Part shown: positions 25,026 through 33,434 of the stretch, piece by piece | Layout: each line of letters opens with the position of its first letter | Numbering within the stretch: position 1 is the first letter of the stretch | Origin: an uncultured Eubacteriales bacterium | GTDB taxonomy: Bacteria > Bacillota > Clostridia > Lachnospirales > Lachnospiraceae | DNA: 64,000 bases | Assembly: GCA_949283695.1 (NCBI GenBank) | Contig: CASDTX010000007.1 | Span: 1 to 64,000, forward strand | Direction: 5' to 3' | The notes under the pieces: model-generated | What the model saw: only the letters and a program-made list of their open reading frames with translations | The model's database searches: none | Told to the model about the DNA's origin: nothing | Position numbers and translations under genes: made by a program

Positions 25026-25054
25026 TTGCCGTCCCCGTCTGAATATGATATACT
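25026..25054 (+). promoter_or_regulatory. Promoter of the DtxR-like regulator gene
   Basis: Plus-strand TTGCCG (25026-25031) and TATACT (25049-25054) are 17 bp apart, about 50 bases ahead of the start codon. Confidence 0.65.
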
Positions 25055-25107
25055 TGTTAGAAAATATTCGAACAAATACTGTTCAAAGATAAAACGAGGT
25101 GAAACCA

Positions 25108-25467
25108 ATGCACGGAAATGAATCTGCCGAAAACTATCTGGAAACGATCCTGATCCTGAGTCAGCGCCTCCCTGTAGTACGTTCTGTAGATGTAGCGACG
25201 GAACTGGACTTTAAGAAATCCAGCGTCAGCGTGGCCATGAAGAAATTAAGAGAGAGCGGTCATATCGTAGTCTCCCCGGAAGGTTATATCACCCTTACCG
25301 CATCCGGCAAGGAGATCGCAGACTGTATCTACGAGAGACATACCCTTCTCTCCTCCTGGCTGGAACGCCTCGGCGTAGACCCGAAAACAGCCGCTGAAGA
25401 TGCGTGCCGGATCGAGCATGTGATCAGCGCAGAGAGCTTCGACGCGATCAAAAAGCATATCAGATAG
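25108..25467 (+). CDS. DtxR/MntR-family metal-dependent regulator
   Basis: A 119-residue two-domain regulator and the only plus-strand gene in the window. An N-terminal winged helix (SVDVATELDFKKSSVSVAMK) is followed by a metal-binding and dimerisation half (ERHTLLSSWLERLGVD, then ACRIEHVISAESFDAIKKH) with the conserved Glu-Arg-His and Glu-His pairs. It lacks the third SH3 domain, like MntR. I start at ATG 25108 after CGAGGTG; GTG 25099 lies within the ribosome binding site. It very likely binds the boxes ahead of feoA and feoB when loaded with Fe2+ or Mn2+. Confidence 0.88.
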   Translation: MHGNESAENYLETILILSQRLPVVRSVDVATELDFKKSSVSVAMKKLRESGHIVVSPEGYITLTASGKEIADCIYERHTLLSSWLERLGVDPKTAAEDACRIEHVISAESFDAIKKHIR

Positions 25468-25473
25468 CAAAAA

Positions 25474-25530
25474 AGCCCCGGACAGGGAACAGAATCCCCC
25501 TTTCTTCTGTTTCCCGCCGGGGCTCTTTCT
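25474..25530. terminator. Shared convergent terminator of the regulator gene and the polysaccharide operon
   Basis: AGCCCCGG (25474-25481) pairs with CCGGGGCT (25517-25524) with further pairing inside. The minus strand ends in TTTTTT and the plus strand in CTCTTTCTCT, so it serves both the plus-strand regulator and the long minus-strand operon that ends at 25533. Confidence 0.85.
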
Positions 25531-25532
25531 CT

Positions 25533-26294
25533 CTAGTCTTCTGTTTTCTCTCGGCTCTCCGTCCTCCTGCGTATCTCCATCCGCCTTCTTACGGCGTCCA
25601 GATCTTTCGCTGTATCCACGGACAGGCTCTCTGTCTTATTCACCGGGATGAACTGCAGTGTTTTCCCGTAATCAAGAAACCGCATGGTGTCAATACCCTC
25701 AATCCGCTCGAATCGTCCCGGGACAGAGTCTGCGTAGAACTGCAGCATTTTCTTATTGTAGCCGATGATGCCCACATGCTTATAATACACGAAATCCAGG
25801 GCTCCGAAGGGATACGGCACCGGTGTTCTGGACAGATACAGCGCCCGGTAGGACTGGTCAAATACGACTTTGATGTTGGACGGATCCATCACTTCCGCGG
25901 GGGTCTCCAGAGGAGCGATCAGGTTCGTGCCAAAGGCCTCTTCTGCCGGGAAGCACTCCGGCACGGCAGCGTCGATGTTCTCCGGGGAGATCAGCGGCTC
26001 GTCCCCATTGATCTGCACGTAGAAATCCGCCTCCACTGTTTCTGCCGCCTCGGCCAGCCGTGAGGCCGCGCACGGATGGGCGGCAGACGTCATAAGGCAG
26101 GGGATCTCATACTCCTGGCAGACCGCTGCGATCCGCTGGTCATCGGTCGCCACCCAGACGCCGTCCAGACGCCTGGCCTGCCGGGTCCTCTCATACACCC
26201 ACCAGACCATCGGTTTCCCGGCAATCTCCATCAGCGGCTTCCCGGGCAGTCTGGAAGACCCATATCTGGCCGGGATGATTCCAACAGTTTTCAT
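25533..26294 (-). CDS. KdsB-like CMP-ulosonate cytidylyltransferase
   Basis: A 253-residue cytosolic enzyme of the KdsB/KpsU group, which activates Kdo with CTP to CMP-Kdo. IIPARYGSSRLPGKPL (6-21) and NGDEP (96-100) are typical. Where E. coli KdsB, as I recall it, has HQSGTERLAE, this protein has HPCAASRLAE (73-82), so the sugar pocket differs and the substrate may be another 3-deoxy-ulosonate. It is the last gene of the operon; its ATG overlaps the previous stop (ATGA). Finding it in a Gram-positive background without LPS genes points to a capsule-type glycan. Confidence 0.85.
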   Translation of the reverse strand: MKTVGIIPARYGSSRLPGKPLMEIAGKPMVWWVYERTRQARRLDGVWVATDDQRIAAVCQEYEIPCLMTSAAHPCAASRLAEAAETVEADFYVQINGDEPLISPENIDAAVPECFPAEEAFGTNLIAPLETPAEVMDPSNIKVVFDQSYRALYLSRTPVPYPFGALDFVYYKHVGIIGYNKKMLQFYADSVPGRFERIEGIDTMRFLDYGKTLQFIPVNKTESLSVDTAKDLDAVRRRMEIRRRTESREKTED

Positions 26295-27889
26295 AAGCTG
26301 CTCCTTCCGCTCTCCCGCAAACGTTCCAGCTCTTCTCTCAGTTCTTTCTCCGCGTCGATATATTCCAGCAGCCGGCGTTCGGTGGCTTTGAGCATTCCTT
26401 CCAGCATACAGATCCGGATCTGCTCGTCACTCATCTGTCTCACAGAGACTCTGGTCTTGGTATGTGGGAATTCTTCTTCCGCGGCAAACGATTCAGCCAT
26501 CTTCTTCATCTCCTTATTCTCCGTATAAAAATACATCGTATGCTCCGTAAAACGCCGGTCCTCTTCCAGCTGTTCTACGCGCACGCGGACCGGCACCATG
26601 TCCAGGAACCAGGACTTCTGCGCGCAGTCATACATCTGGTACTTCCCTTCCTCGTTGAGAAAGAGGATCCCCTCCGATTTTCTCTTCTTACGTCCCGGAA
26701 AGTCCTTCTCCCACGGCCTGCATTCTCCCGGATCTTCTCTCTTCTGATCTCCGCACAGATACAGGTATCTTCCGTCCGGGATCTCATCCGGCCCGCTGAT
26801 CAGGAACGGTCTCTCTGTCTCCGGTTCTGCTGCCGCCAGATTCTCTATCTGCCGCTGATTGACCCCGTCCGCGCACAGAGACCGAATCCCCAGGTGCCGT
26901 GCCAGCCGAAGCACCATTTCATACAGGGGGTCATACCGGAAGGTCTTTTCGTAACGTGCGTGAAACACAATCTCCCGGCGGAACTGGCCGCGGATCTGGT
27001 TGATCCCTGTAGAGCTCACTGTACAGATGGTCCGCGGCATTTCCTGAAAGGCAAGGGGCAGCAGTTCTGACGGAAACGGCTCCCGGATGATCTCTGTCCC
27101 TGGAAATAAAAGCCGGTAATACAGAATATCGTCCGGATGCGGTTTGATCAGCACTTTCTTGTTCCTCAGATAGTAGTCAAACAGATGCCGGTAGATCCGA
27201 ATCTGATCTTCCAGACTGAGCTGTCCCAGATTGGCGAACTGCTGGGTCAGGAGCAGGACACAGTCTCTGCGGTCTCCCAGGAAGGGAAGCCGGAAGATCT
27301 GCCGGATCTGTCCCCGGACCCGCTCCGGAAGCCTCTGATACTGCTCCATGACCTGGAAATCCTCTGCCTTCTCATCGGCAAATCCCGGTTCCTGCGCCTT
27401 CATATCACAGTACTTTTTTGTAATCATGGGACAGCTGTGGTCGTACAGTCCATAGCGGTCAATCAGCTCGTATTTCCCGGGCGCGCTCTTCTTATGAATC
27501 TCCGCCAGCACCCAGGGCCGGCTCAGCGCGCCGCTGCCGTCCTCGAACATTTCGAAGGGAATCTTCCTGGCCGCGAAGAATACCTGCAGGCAGGTATGGA
27601 TGCCGGCGGCAAGGATCTTGTCGAACCGCTCCGGGGCATAGGGCACCGCCTTCTGAAACTCTTTCTCCACCTCCCGGATAATTTCCTCATCGCTTCCCCG
27701 GTACCCTCCGAACCGGAACAGACAGACCTCGTCGAAGAATCCTTCCGTCTTCAGTTCCCGGTATCCCGGCATACGCTCTGTAATATAGGTTCCCAGAATG
27801 AGAACACAGGTTTCTTCCCGGTGGAAGACCTGTCTGTGCACCATACATTCCAGGATCTGATAGGATGACAATGCCTGATACAGTATCAT
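26291..27889 (-). CDS. Glycosyltransferase with bacterial sialyltransferase-type motifs
   Basis: A 532-residue cytosolic protein. It shows, in order, EDG (116-118), KPHPDD (249-254) and VSST (291-294), matching the D/E-D/E-G, HP and S/T motifs shared by bacterial sialyl- and polysialyltransferases of families such as GT38 and GT52. It has an extra C-terminal part ending in a coiled coil (about 490-530). Placed directly before a KdsB-like enzyme, it most likely transfers the CMP-activated ulosonic acid made by this operon. Starts and stops overlap by 4 bases on both sides. Donor and acceptor are inference. Confidence 0.7.
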   Translation of the reverse strand: MILYQALSSYQILECMVHRQVFHREETCVLILGTYITERMPGYRELKTEGFFDEVCLFRFGGYRGSDEEIIREVEKEFQKAVPYAPERFDKILAAGIHTCLQVFFAARKIPFEMFEDGSGALSRPWVLAEIHKKSAPGKYELIDRYGLYDHSCPMITKKYCDMKAQEPGFADEKAEDFQVMEQYQRLPERVRGQIRQIFRLPFLGDRRDCVLLLTQQFANLGQLSLEDQIRIYRHLFDYYLRNKKVLIKPHPDDILYYRLLFPGTEIIREPFPSELLPLAFQEMPRTICTVSSTGINQIRGQFRREIVFHARYEKTFRYDPLYEMVLRLARHLGIRSLCADGVNQRQIENLAAAEPETERPFLISGPDEIPDGRYLYLCGDQKREDPGECRPWEKDFPGRKKRKSEGILFLNEEGKYQMYDCAQKSWFLDMVPVRVRVEQLEEDRRFTEHTMYFYTENKEMKKMAESFAAEEEFPHTKTRVSVRQMSDEQIRICMLEGMLKATERRLLEYIDAEKELREELERLRESGRSSL

Positions 27890-30348
27890 ACGCTCTCCTC
27901 CCACAATCCGGCCTTGCGCATCACTTCTTCCACGGATTCCATCACTGCTTTCTCCTGCGTGGCAAAGAGATCCCGCCCGAAGATGTAGCCTCCGAAATAC
28001 GTTTCAAGCCACAGAAGATTCCGGGAGAAATACTGGAACGGCATGTAGGCATCATGCCCGGATATATCCAGCATATATGGGAAATCCCGAAACCGTTCTT
28101 TGTAAGTTCTGACAAAGTCCAGCGTCCCCCGGTGAATCTCCCGGTTGTGTTCATAGTTCTCTGTCTCCGGGATATCGTAGAGGAATTCGCCCCCTTCTCC
28201 GAATCCGAGAAATGTAGGGGTACAGGACTGGGTCAGGATCTCGAAGAAGAAGGAATTCAGCCGTTTATTCTCCTCCTGATGGGCGTCGTGAAGCCCTTTG
28301 TTCTGCAGATTCGAGAAGAGATACGTCTTCACCTCTCCCCTCTGCATCATCCCCGCCATATAAGTCTCATTCACATTTCTGGCAGCTGCCAGCAGGCAGT
28401 GAACCCGGCAGTCCATGCCGCAGACCTGCTCAGCCAGATACTTGACCTGAAGTACATTATTCCCGGACCATCCCACGTCCACCACGGCCACCGAGCGGGC
28501 TTCTCCGATCTTCCGCATCAGATAGTCCCGGATCTGCGCCTGATCCGTCTCATAGCAGGCGCACAGTTCCTCCCAGTGATCGATCAGCAGCCGCCGGACT
28601 GCTTTCTCGTTCTCCGGTGTCAGGAACTCCTCCTCACGGATCCGGTATTCCGGGAAATACCGCTTCAGCGCTCCGATCCCCGTTCGTTCAAACAGCGTGC
28701 CCACTCTGGACCGGTACAGCGCATTGGCTTTATGGTGGAGGATCTGGAGCAGATAAGGATGCCGGTTGCGATTTACAATGGTTTTCACAACAGGGATCCG
28801 GGACCAGAGTACATACTCCGTGTCCATGTCCGGGTACATCTCCTGGAATACCTTCTGATACAGGTCTCCTTCCCTCGCCAGAAAGAGAATCTTGTCAATG
28901 CCCTGTTCCTTCACATACCGGCAGATCCACTGGCAGAACCCCATCACATACAGCCCTGTATAGACGAATCCCACTTCATAGTACGGGCTGTACTGATATC
29001 TGCCGCTGTGCAGATGCGCGTTGACAATCCCGCAGTAGGCAGAGCCGGCCAGCCGGGACATATCCCCGGCCCGGAAAGGAGCCCCTGCCTCATTCACATT
29101 CTGATAGTATCGGGTCTCGATCCCTTTGGCTCCCGCGGATTCGATGTCGGATCTTCTGTTATCCCCCACATGAACGATGCTCCCTGCATAGGTTCCTTTG
29201 AGGATCTCATATAGTCCGCCTCCTCTCTTGGAACAGTTGTAATCACAGGATACGAAGATCCGGTCAAACCCTTCATACCCGCAGACGGCGAGCAGCCTGC
29301 GCATCCGCTCTTCTGGCAGATACATATCCGAGACCGCGGCAAGGATCTTCCCCTGCCCTTTCATAAGCCGGAACACTTCCATCATATAAGGGTTGGCATA
29401 ACAGAGCCTGCACTCGGTGTCAAATTCCGTCTCCGCGCCCAGCGCGGCGTCCACGCCGGTCTCTTCCTCCACGATCCGGTAGATCTCTTCCAGCGTCACC
29501 TCGGTGTTCCCGCGTTCCATCCGGTTCTTCTCCCGGGCCTCCTGCTCTGCCCGGATCCGGATCTCGCAGAAGTCCATGATCCCCAGCTGCTCCCCGACCA
29601 GAATGAATAGATCCGAAGGTCTGGAGAAGGGACGGAAGATCAGCGTGTCGAACACGTCAAAAGAGATCACCTCGTAGGGCATCATTCCTTTCGCCAGGTG
29701 CACCGGCGGGACCCTTCTGTCCGCAGTTGACTCCGGCCCGCCTTCATAGAGTCTGCCGCTGTTTGGATTGCGGTATTTTGAGAACCCGGCAGTGATCTTC
29801 AGACTGCCGGGATAATCCCAGTATCGCTTTTCATTGAGTGTGTATTTGATCCGGTACTCATACCGGACGCTGCCCTCGGTCTTGCGGTCCGTATAGGCAG
29901 TCCCTGCAGTCTGTGTCAGGAATCTCCGGTTCTCCCCCTGCCGGATCCGGTACAGATTGTAGTGTCTGGCCCCGGGAACCGGATCCCAGGACAGGAGAAT
30001 ACTTCCATCTGCCGCTGCCTTCCCGCGGATACTCCCAGGTACGCGCTGTCCGCGCTCCTGGCCCGCCCCAGACTGCGGAAGGGATCGCCTCTGCTCTGCC
30101 TCTGTCTGCCCCGGGTCCGCCTCTGTCCGCCCCTTAAGCTGCAAGAACGCGGAATCGGGATCCTCCCCGCAGATCTGCCCGCCTTCCGGATCGTCCTTCC
30201 GATATTTCCACAGCAGGCCAAGCAGTACCCGCCAGTGCTTCATACGGTTGGTCTCATGCTCTTCAATATGATCCATGACATATTCTTCATATTCCTGCCT
30301 GACCGCTTCATTCCCCCGGACAATCTTCTCATACAGCCAATCCTTCAC
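27886..30348 (-). CDS. FnIII-HAD phosphatase-phosphoribosyltransferase-like fusion protein
   Basis: An 820-residue multidomain protein. About 105-185 is a fibronectin type III-like fold (SILLSWDPVPGARHYNLYR). About 225-430 is a HAD hydrolase: DVFDT (231-235), VSD (339-341), Lys374 and VGDNRRSD (394-401). About 484-640 has two motifs that look like a phosphoribosyltransferase: LFLAREGD (488-495, like the PPi loop) and VVDVGWSGNN (622-631, like the PRPP loop). The C-terminal 180 residues are conserved with the 619-residue paralogue. HAD proteins of this kind occur in polysaccharide clusters. I infer a role in adding a sugar from a phosphorylated donor; the PRTase reading is a hypothesis. Confidence 0.7.
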   Translation of the reverse strand: MKDWLYEKIVRGNEAVRQEYEEYVMDHIEEHETNRMKHWRVLLGLLWKYRKDDPEGGQICGEDPDSAFLQLKGRTEADPGQTEAEQRRSLPQSGAGQERGQRVPGSIRGKAAADGSILLSWDPVPGARHYNLYRIRQGENRRFLTQTAGTAYTDRKTEGSVRYEYRIKYTLNEKRYWDYPGSLKITAGFSKYRNPNSGRLYEGGPESTADRRVPPVHLAKGMMPYEVISFDVFDTLIFRPFSRPSDLFILVGEQLGIMDFCEIRIRAEQEAREKNRMERGNTEVTLEEIYRIVEEETGVDAALGAETEFDTECRLCYANPYMMEVFRLMKGQGKILAAVSDMYLPEERMRRLLAVCGYEGFDRIFVSCDYNCSKRGGGLYEILKGTYAGSIVHVGDNRRSDIESAGAKGIETRYYQNVNEAGAPFRAGDMSRLAGSAYCGIVNAHLHSGRYQYSPYYEVGFVYTGLYVMGFCQWICRYVKEQGIDKILFLAREGDLYQKVFQEMYPDMDTEYVLWSRIPVVKTIVNRNRHPYLLQILHHKANALYRSRVGTLFERTGIGALKRYFPEYRIREEEFLTPENEKAVRRLLIDHWEELCACYETDQAQIRDYLMRKIGEARSVAVVDVGWSGNNVLQVKYLAEQVCGMDCRVHCLLAAARNVNETYMAGMMQRGEVKTYLFSNLQNKGLHDAHQEENKRLNSFFFEILTQSCTPTFLGFGEGGEFLYDIPETENYEHNREIHRGTLDFVRTYKERFRDFPYMLDISGHDAYMPFQYFSRNLLWLETYFGGYIFGRDLFATQEKAVMESVEEVMRKAGLWEESV

Positions 30349-30875
30349 TCAGAACACCCCCACAGTTCTTCTGCACACTGATCCAGGATTCCCCGTTTCT
30401 CAAGGATCATTTCTACGAATTCCCGCACTGCGCCCTGGCCTCCGCAGGAAGTCAGGACGCAGGCACACACAGCTTTCACCTGCCTGGCCGCGTCCTGTGG
30501 ACAGGCAGGGAGTCCTGCACATTTCATGGCCTCCAGGTCGTTTAAATCGTCCCCGATGTACGCTGCTTCTTCGGGCCGGATCCCCTTCTTTTCGAAATAC
30601 GCTGTCAGGAATGTACGTTTATGCTTCACATCCTGAAAGACCTCCGTGATCCCCAGCTCCGCGGCCCGTCTGGCCACGGCGCCGCTCTTTCTCCCTGTGA
30701 GGATCACGGTCTCGATGCCTGCCTGCCGCGCCAGCAGAACCGCCGCTCCGTCCTTAATCGAGAACTTCTTCATCTCCCTTCCGTGATCATCCAGATAGAC
30801 CCCTCCGTCTGTCATCGTTCCGTCTACATCCAGAATCAGATACCTGATTTTCTCCAGATTCTCTGTGATTCTCAC
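30345..30875 (-). CDS. KdsC-like HAD phosphatase (ulosonate-phosphate phosphatase)
   Basis: A 176-residue HAD-superfamily protein of the KdsC type, which removes phosphate from Kdo-8-phosphate before CMP activation. Motifs: DVDGT (16-20), TGRKS (60-64), Lys in VKHKR (about 84) and GDDLND (108-113); no cap domain, consistent with a tetramer. I start at GTG 30875: it overlaps the aldolase stop (GTGA) and follows AAAGGAGG at 8 bases, and it gives normal family length. An ATG-initiated frame to 30956 would overlap the aldolase extensively. Confidence 0.85.
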   Translation of the reverse strand: MRITENLEKIRYLILDVDGTMTDGGVYLDDHGREMKKFSIKDGAAVLLARQAGIETVILTGRKSGAVARRAAELGITEVFQDVKHKRTFLTAYFEKKGIRPEEAAYIGDDLNDLEAMKCAGLPACPQDAARQVKAVCACVLTSCGGQGAVREFVEMILEKRGILDQCAEELWGCSE

Positions 30876-31984
30876 TGCTGCACCCTCCTTTCTGCTGCAT
30901 CTCCGCTGTTCTTCTCCCCTATGACTGCAGGGGATTGATCTTCTCTCTGCTTCCACCTGCCGGACATGATCCCCCGCTTTCCTCCGGTGTAGGTCCGATA
31001 GAGCTCCTCAATGCAGGCGCGGTCAAACGCACTTTTGCTCTCCTTCGGCACCATCTGAAGGATCCGGTGCATGTCTTTCGCCGTGAGGGTTCCCTTGGAC
31101 AAGAGATACTCCGCATAGTTGCGATGCAGATTAAACTTCGCGGACAAGAAGTATTCGGCCATATACCCCCAGGGTTCCTTCGCCCGGATGGGACTGATCT
31201 CATGTTCAATCGCGTCCAGAACAGGATCAATATCATACCCTGCGAAATGGGTCCGGTTCAGATAATCCATGATCAGCTCCATGCACAGATTCCCGGGGAC
31301 TCTCCCCATGCCGTTCAGCGAGGCATCCAGCACACACTGCCTCTCCTTGGGACGCTGTTCCAGAAAGGACTGGGCGAGCAGGAAGGACTGGGCCATGTTT
31401 TCATGGAGATGAAGTCCCAGGATGATCTTTGGATCCAGATTATTCTCACACAGAGAGCAGATCCGGATCAGTTCTTTCTTCGTCATGGACCCGAACGTGT
31501 CCACAATGGAGAACCCGTAAGGCCCAAGCCGGTTTACCTTTTCCAGGAGCAGTAACAGGTCGCTGTCGCTGTATCCCATGATATTGATCGGGTTGACAAA
31601 CAGCGGATAGCCTTTGTCCATGACCCGCCTGCAGAACAGAAGCCCCTCATCTGCGTCATAATCATGAAAGGTAACCCGCACCGCTTCCACAGTGCCGTCG
31701 TTCTCTTCCAGTTTCCTCACATCGTACTGGCTGTGGAGCGCCATCACCACGAATCCGGATCCCCGTTTCTCCTCGGGCAGGATCCGTTTCAGCTCCTTAA
31801 TTGAGTTGAACAGTGTCCGGTCCGGGTCATACGCACAGTCTCTTAAGAACCCGACCTCGATCAGGTCCGTCCCCGCCTCGATCAGCCAGCGGATGATCCT
31901 GCGGATCGTCTCCTCTTTAAAGTCCCATTCATTGATATAACCTCCGTCCCGTAATGTACAGTCCAGCAGTCTGATCCCGTCCAT
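30872..31984 (-). CDS. DRE-TIM family aldolase (4-hydroxy-2-oxovalerate aldolase-like)
   Basis: A 370-residue TIM-barrel metalloenzyme. DCTLRDGG (8-15) and the metal ligands HLH (192-194 in GLHLHENMAQ) identify the DRE-TIM group that includes HMG-CoA lyase, isopropylmalate synthase and the pyruvate aldolase DmpG/MhpE. It lacks the acyl-CoA regions of the synthases, so a pyruvate-type aldol reaction fits best. Sitting directly before KdsC- and KdsB-like genes with no KdsA in sight, it may form the 3-deoxy-ulosonate phosphate here. GGAGG lies 5 bases before ATG 31984, so I reject the earlier in-frame ATG at 32014. Confidence 0.82.
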   Translation of the reverse strand: MDGIRLLDCTLRDGGYINEWDFKEETIRRIIRWLIEAGTDLIEVGFLRDCAYDPDRTLFNSIKELKRILPEEKRGSGFVVMALHSQYDVRKLEENDGTVEAVRVTFHDYDADEGLLFCRRVMDKGYPLFVNPINIMGYSDSDLLLLLEKVNRLGPYGFSIVDTFGSMTKKELIRICSLCENNLDPKIILGLHLHENMAQSFLLAQSFLEQRPKERQCVLDASLNGMGRVPGNLCMELIMDYLNRTHFAGYDIDPVLDAIEHEISPIRAKEPWGYMAEYFLSAKFNLHRNYAEYLLSKGTLTAKDMHRILQMVPKESKSAFDRACIEELYRTYTGGKRGIMSGRWKQREDQSPAVIGEKNSGDAAERRVQQ

Positions 31985-32010
31985 ATTGTCCTCCTTGTAT
32001 GATACGTATC

Positions 32011-33387
32011 TCATTTTGTTCTCTCCGTTGTCTTTCTCTCCATTGTCTTTCTCTCTGTATCTGTCATCTGCCGTCCGGCAGCGCTCTTCTGTCCATCTGC
32101 GACCCCCTCGGTATTCTCTTTCTGAAAGAGGATTCTCACCGTCAGCAGCAGGAGTCTCAGATCCAGATGCAGAGAATAATGATAAATGTAGATCAGATCG
32201 TATTTGATCTTATCTTCGGGCTCAGTATTGTATTTCCCGTAGATCTGTGCGTATCCGGTCAGACCGCCCCGTACCTTCAGCCGCTCTGTGAACTCGGGAA
32301 TGATCTGCGCATACTCTTCGATGAATTCCCTGCGTTCCGGCCTGGGCCCCACCATGGACATCTCCCCCTTCAGCACATTGATTAACTGAGGCAGCTCGTC
32401 AAAATGAAGATTTCTGATGACTCGCCCCACCCGCGTGATCCGGGTATCATTGACGCTGGCCAGACGGGCGCCGTCCCGCTCTGCGTCTACATGCATGCTG
32501 CGGAATTTCAGCATATCGAATTCCCTTCCGCCCCGCGTGATCCGTCTCTGCCGGTAGATCACCGGTCCCCGGTCCTCGATCCATACCGCGGCAGCGATCA
32601 CCGCCATCAGCGGAGCCGTCAGGATCAGAAGCACCAGCGCGCACAGGATATCTGCCGCCCGCTTCTGGATCTCCTGTTCTCTGGTCAGTCTCCCTTCCCG
32701 GCAGTGAAACAGCACTTTGTCATACAGTCTCAGAATATCTGCATTCTGGATATAGATGTCTGAGATCTTGGGAATGCTGTAGCACTCCCGGTCCCTGCAG
32801 ATGCACAGCTTCATGATCTGATTGCGCACCTCACTGGGGATATCCCCCAGGTAAACTGCCGCGTACTGGTCCATCATCCGGTCGATCACCTCCACGCCTT
32901 CCCGGAAATGTACGCAGCCGGTGATCCTAAAATATCCGTTCATCCGGTTATTCTTACGGACCGTCTCCCCCGGATCTTCCCTCTCCCCGTATACAAACAG
33001 CGCCTGCTGGCAGGATCTTCCTTTCAGGTAAAAGAAGAAAAAGACCGCCGCCCACAGCATACCCAGAGAGGCTTCCAGAACCGTCAGAAGGAAGAAGATC
33101 CACAGCACCTTCCCCGTTAAAGCCCCGGAAACCGTACACATCAGAAGTGCAAAAAACAGATTCGCACACACCGCTCCGAAGAACTGGGCGTAGATCAGGT
33201 CCAGGATCCTGCGCTGTTCGATATTCCCGGCCTCCAGAGCGGCCCAGGCCCCTGCAAGCCCGGCCAGATAGAGCAGCGTCACCGGAAGATACCGGTCCTG
33301 CCAGAGCTGACGCATGGCTTCGGCAGATGCACAGAAGAACACCAGAAACAAGCCTGTCCGCGATAACGCTTTCGCGGCTTTGAACAT
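32011..33387 (-). CDS. Polyprenyl-phosphate sugar-1-phosphate transferase (initiating glycosyltransferase)
   Basis: A 458-residue WbaP/WcaJ-type membrane enzyme that moves a sugar-1-phosphate from a nucleotide sugar to undecaprenyl phosphate, starting repeat-unit or chain synthesis. Four N-terminal membrane segments are followed by a central domain and the C-terminal catalytic domain starting near 240 (KRAADILCALVLLILTAPLM), with DELPQLINVLKGEMSMVGPRP and the GLTGYAQI segment. The C terminus ends in short repeats of TERKT/MERKT type. The start at 33387 follows AAGGAG. It defines the lipid-linked starting point of the glycan. Confidence 0.93.
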   Translation of the reverse strand: MFKAAKALSRTGLFLVFFCASAEAMRQLWQDRYLPVTLLYLAGLAGAWAALEAGNIEQRRILDLIYAQFFGAVCANLFFALLMCTVSGALTGKVLWIFFLLTVLEASLGMLWAAVFFFFYLKGRSCQQALFVYGEREDPGETVRKNNRMNGYFRITGCVHFREGVEVIDRMMDQYAAVYLGDIPSEVRNQIMKLCICRDRECYSIPKISDIYIQNADILRLYDKVLFHCREGRLTREQEIQKRAADILCALVLLILTAPLMAVIAAAVWIEDRGPVIYRQRRITRGGREFDMLKFRSMHVDAERDGARLASVNDTRITRVGRVIRNLHFDELPQLINVLKGEMSMVGPRPERREFIEEYAQIIPEFTERLKVRGGLTGYAQIYGKYNTEPEDKIKYDLIYIYHYSLHLDLRLLLLTVRILFQKENTEGVADGQKSAAGRQMTDTERKTMERKTTERTK

Positions 33388-33434
33388 AGTATCTCCGCTC
33401 CTTCCCGCCTTCATACCCGCAAGCCCCCTGCTTC

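Noticed and set aside
25533..26294. KdsB as a sign of Gram-negative origin or LPS synthesis
   Set aside because: No lipid A or core genes are present, all neighbours are Gram-positive types, and CMP-Kdo enzymes also serve capsule-type glycans.
27865..29214. 449-codon plus-strand open frame
   Set aside because: Antisense to the 820-residue HAD fusion, which has clear motifs; the plus-strand translation has none.
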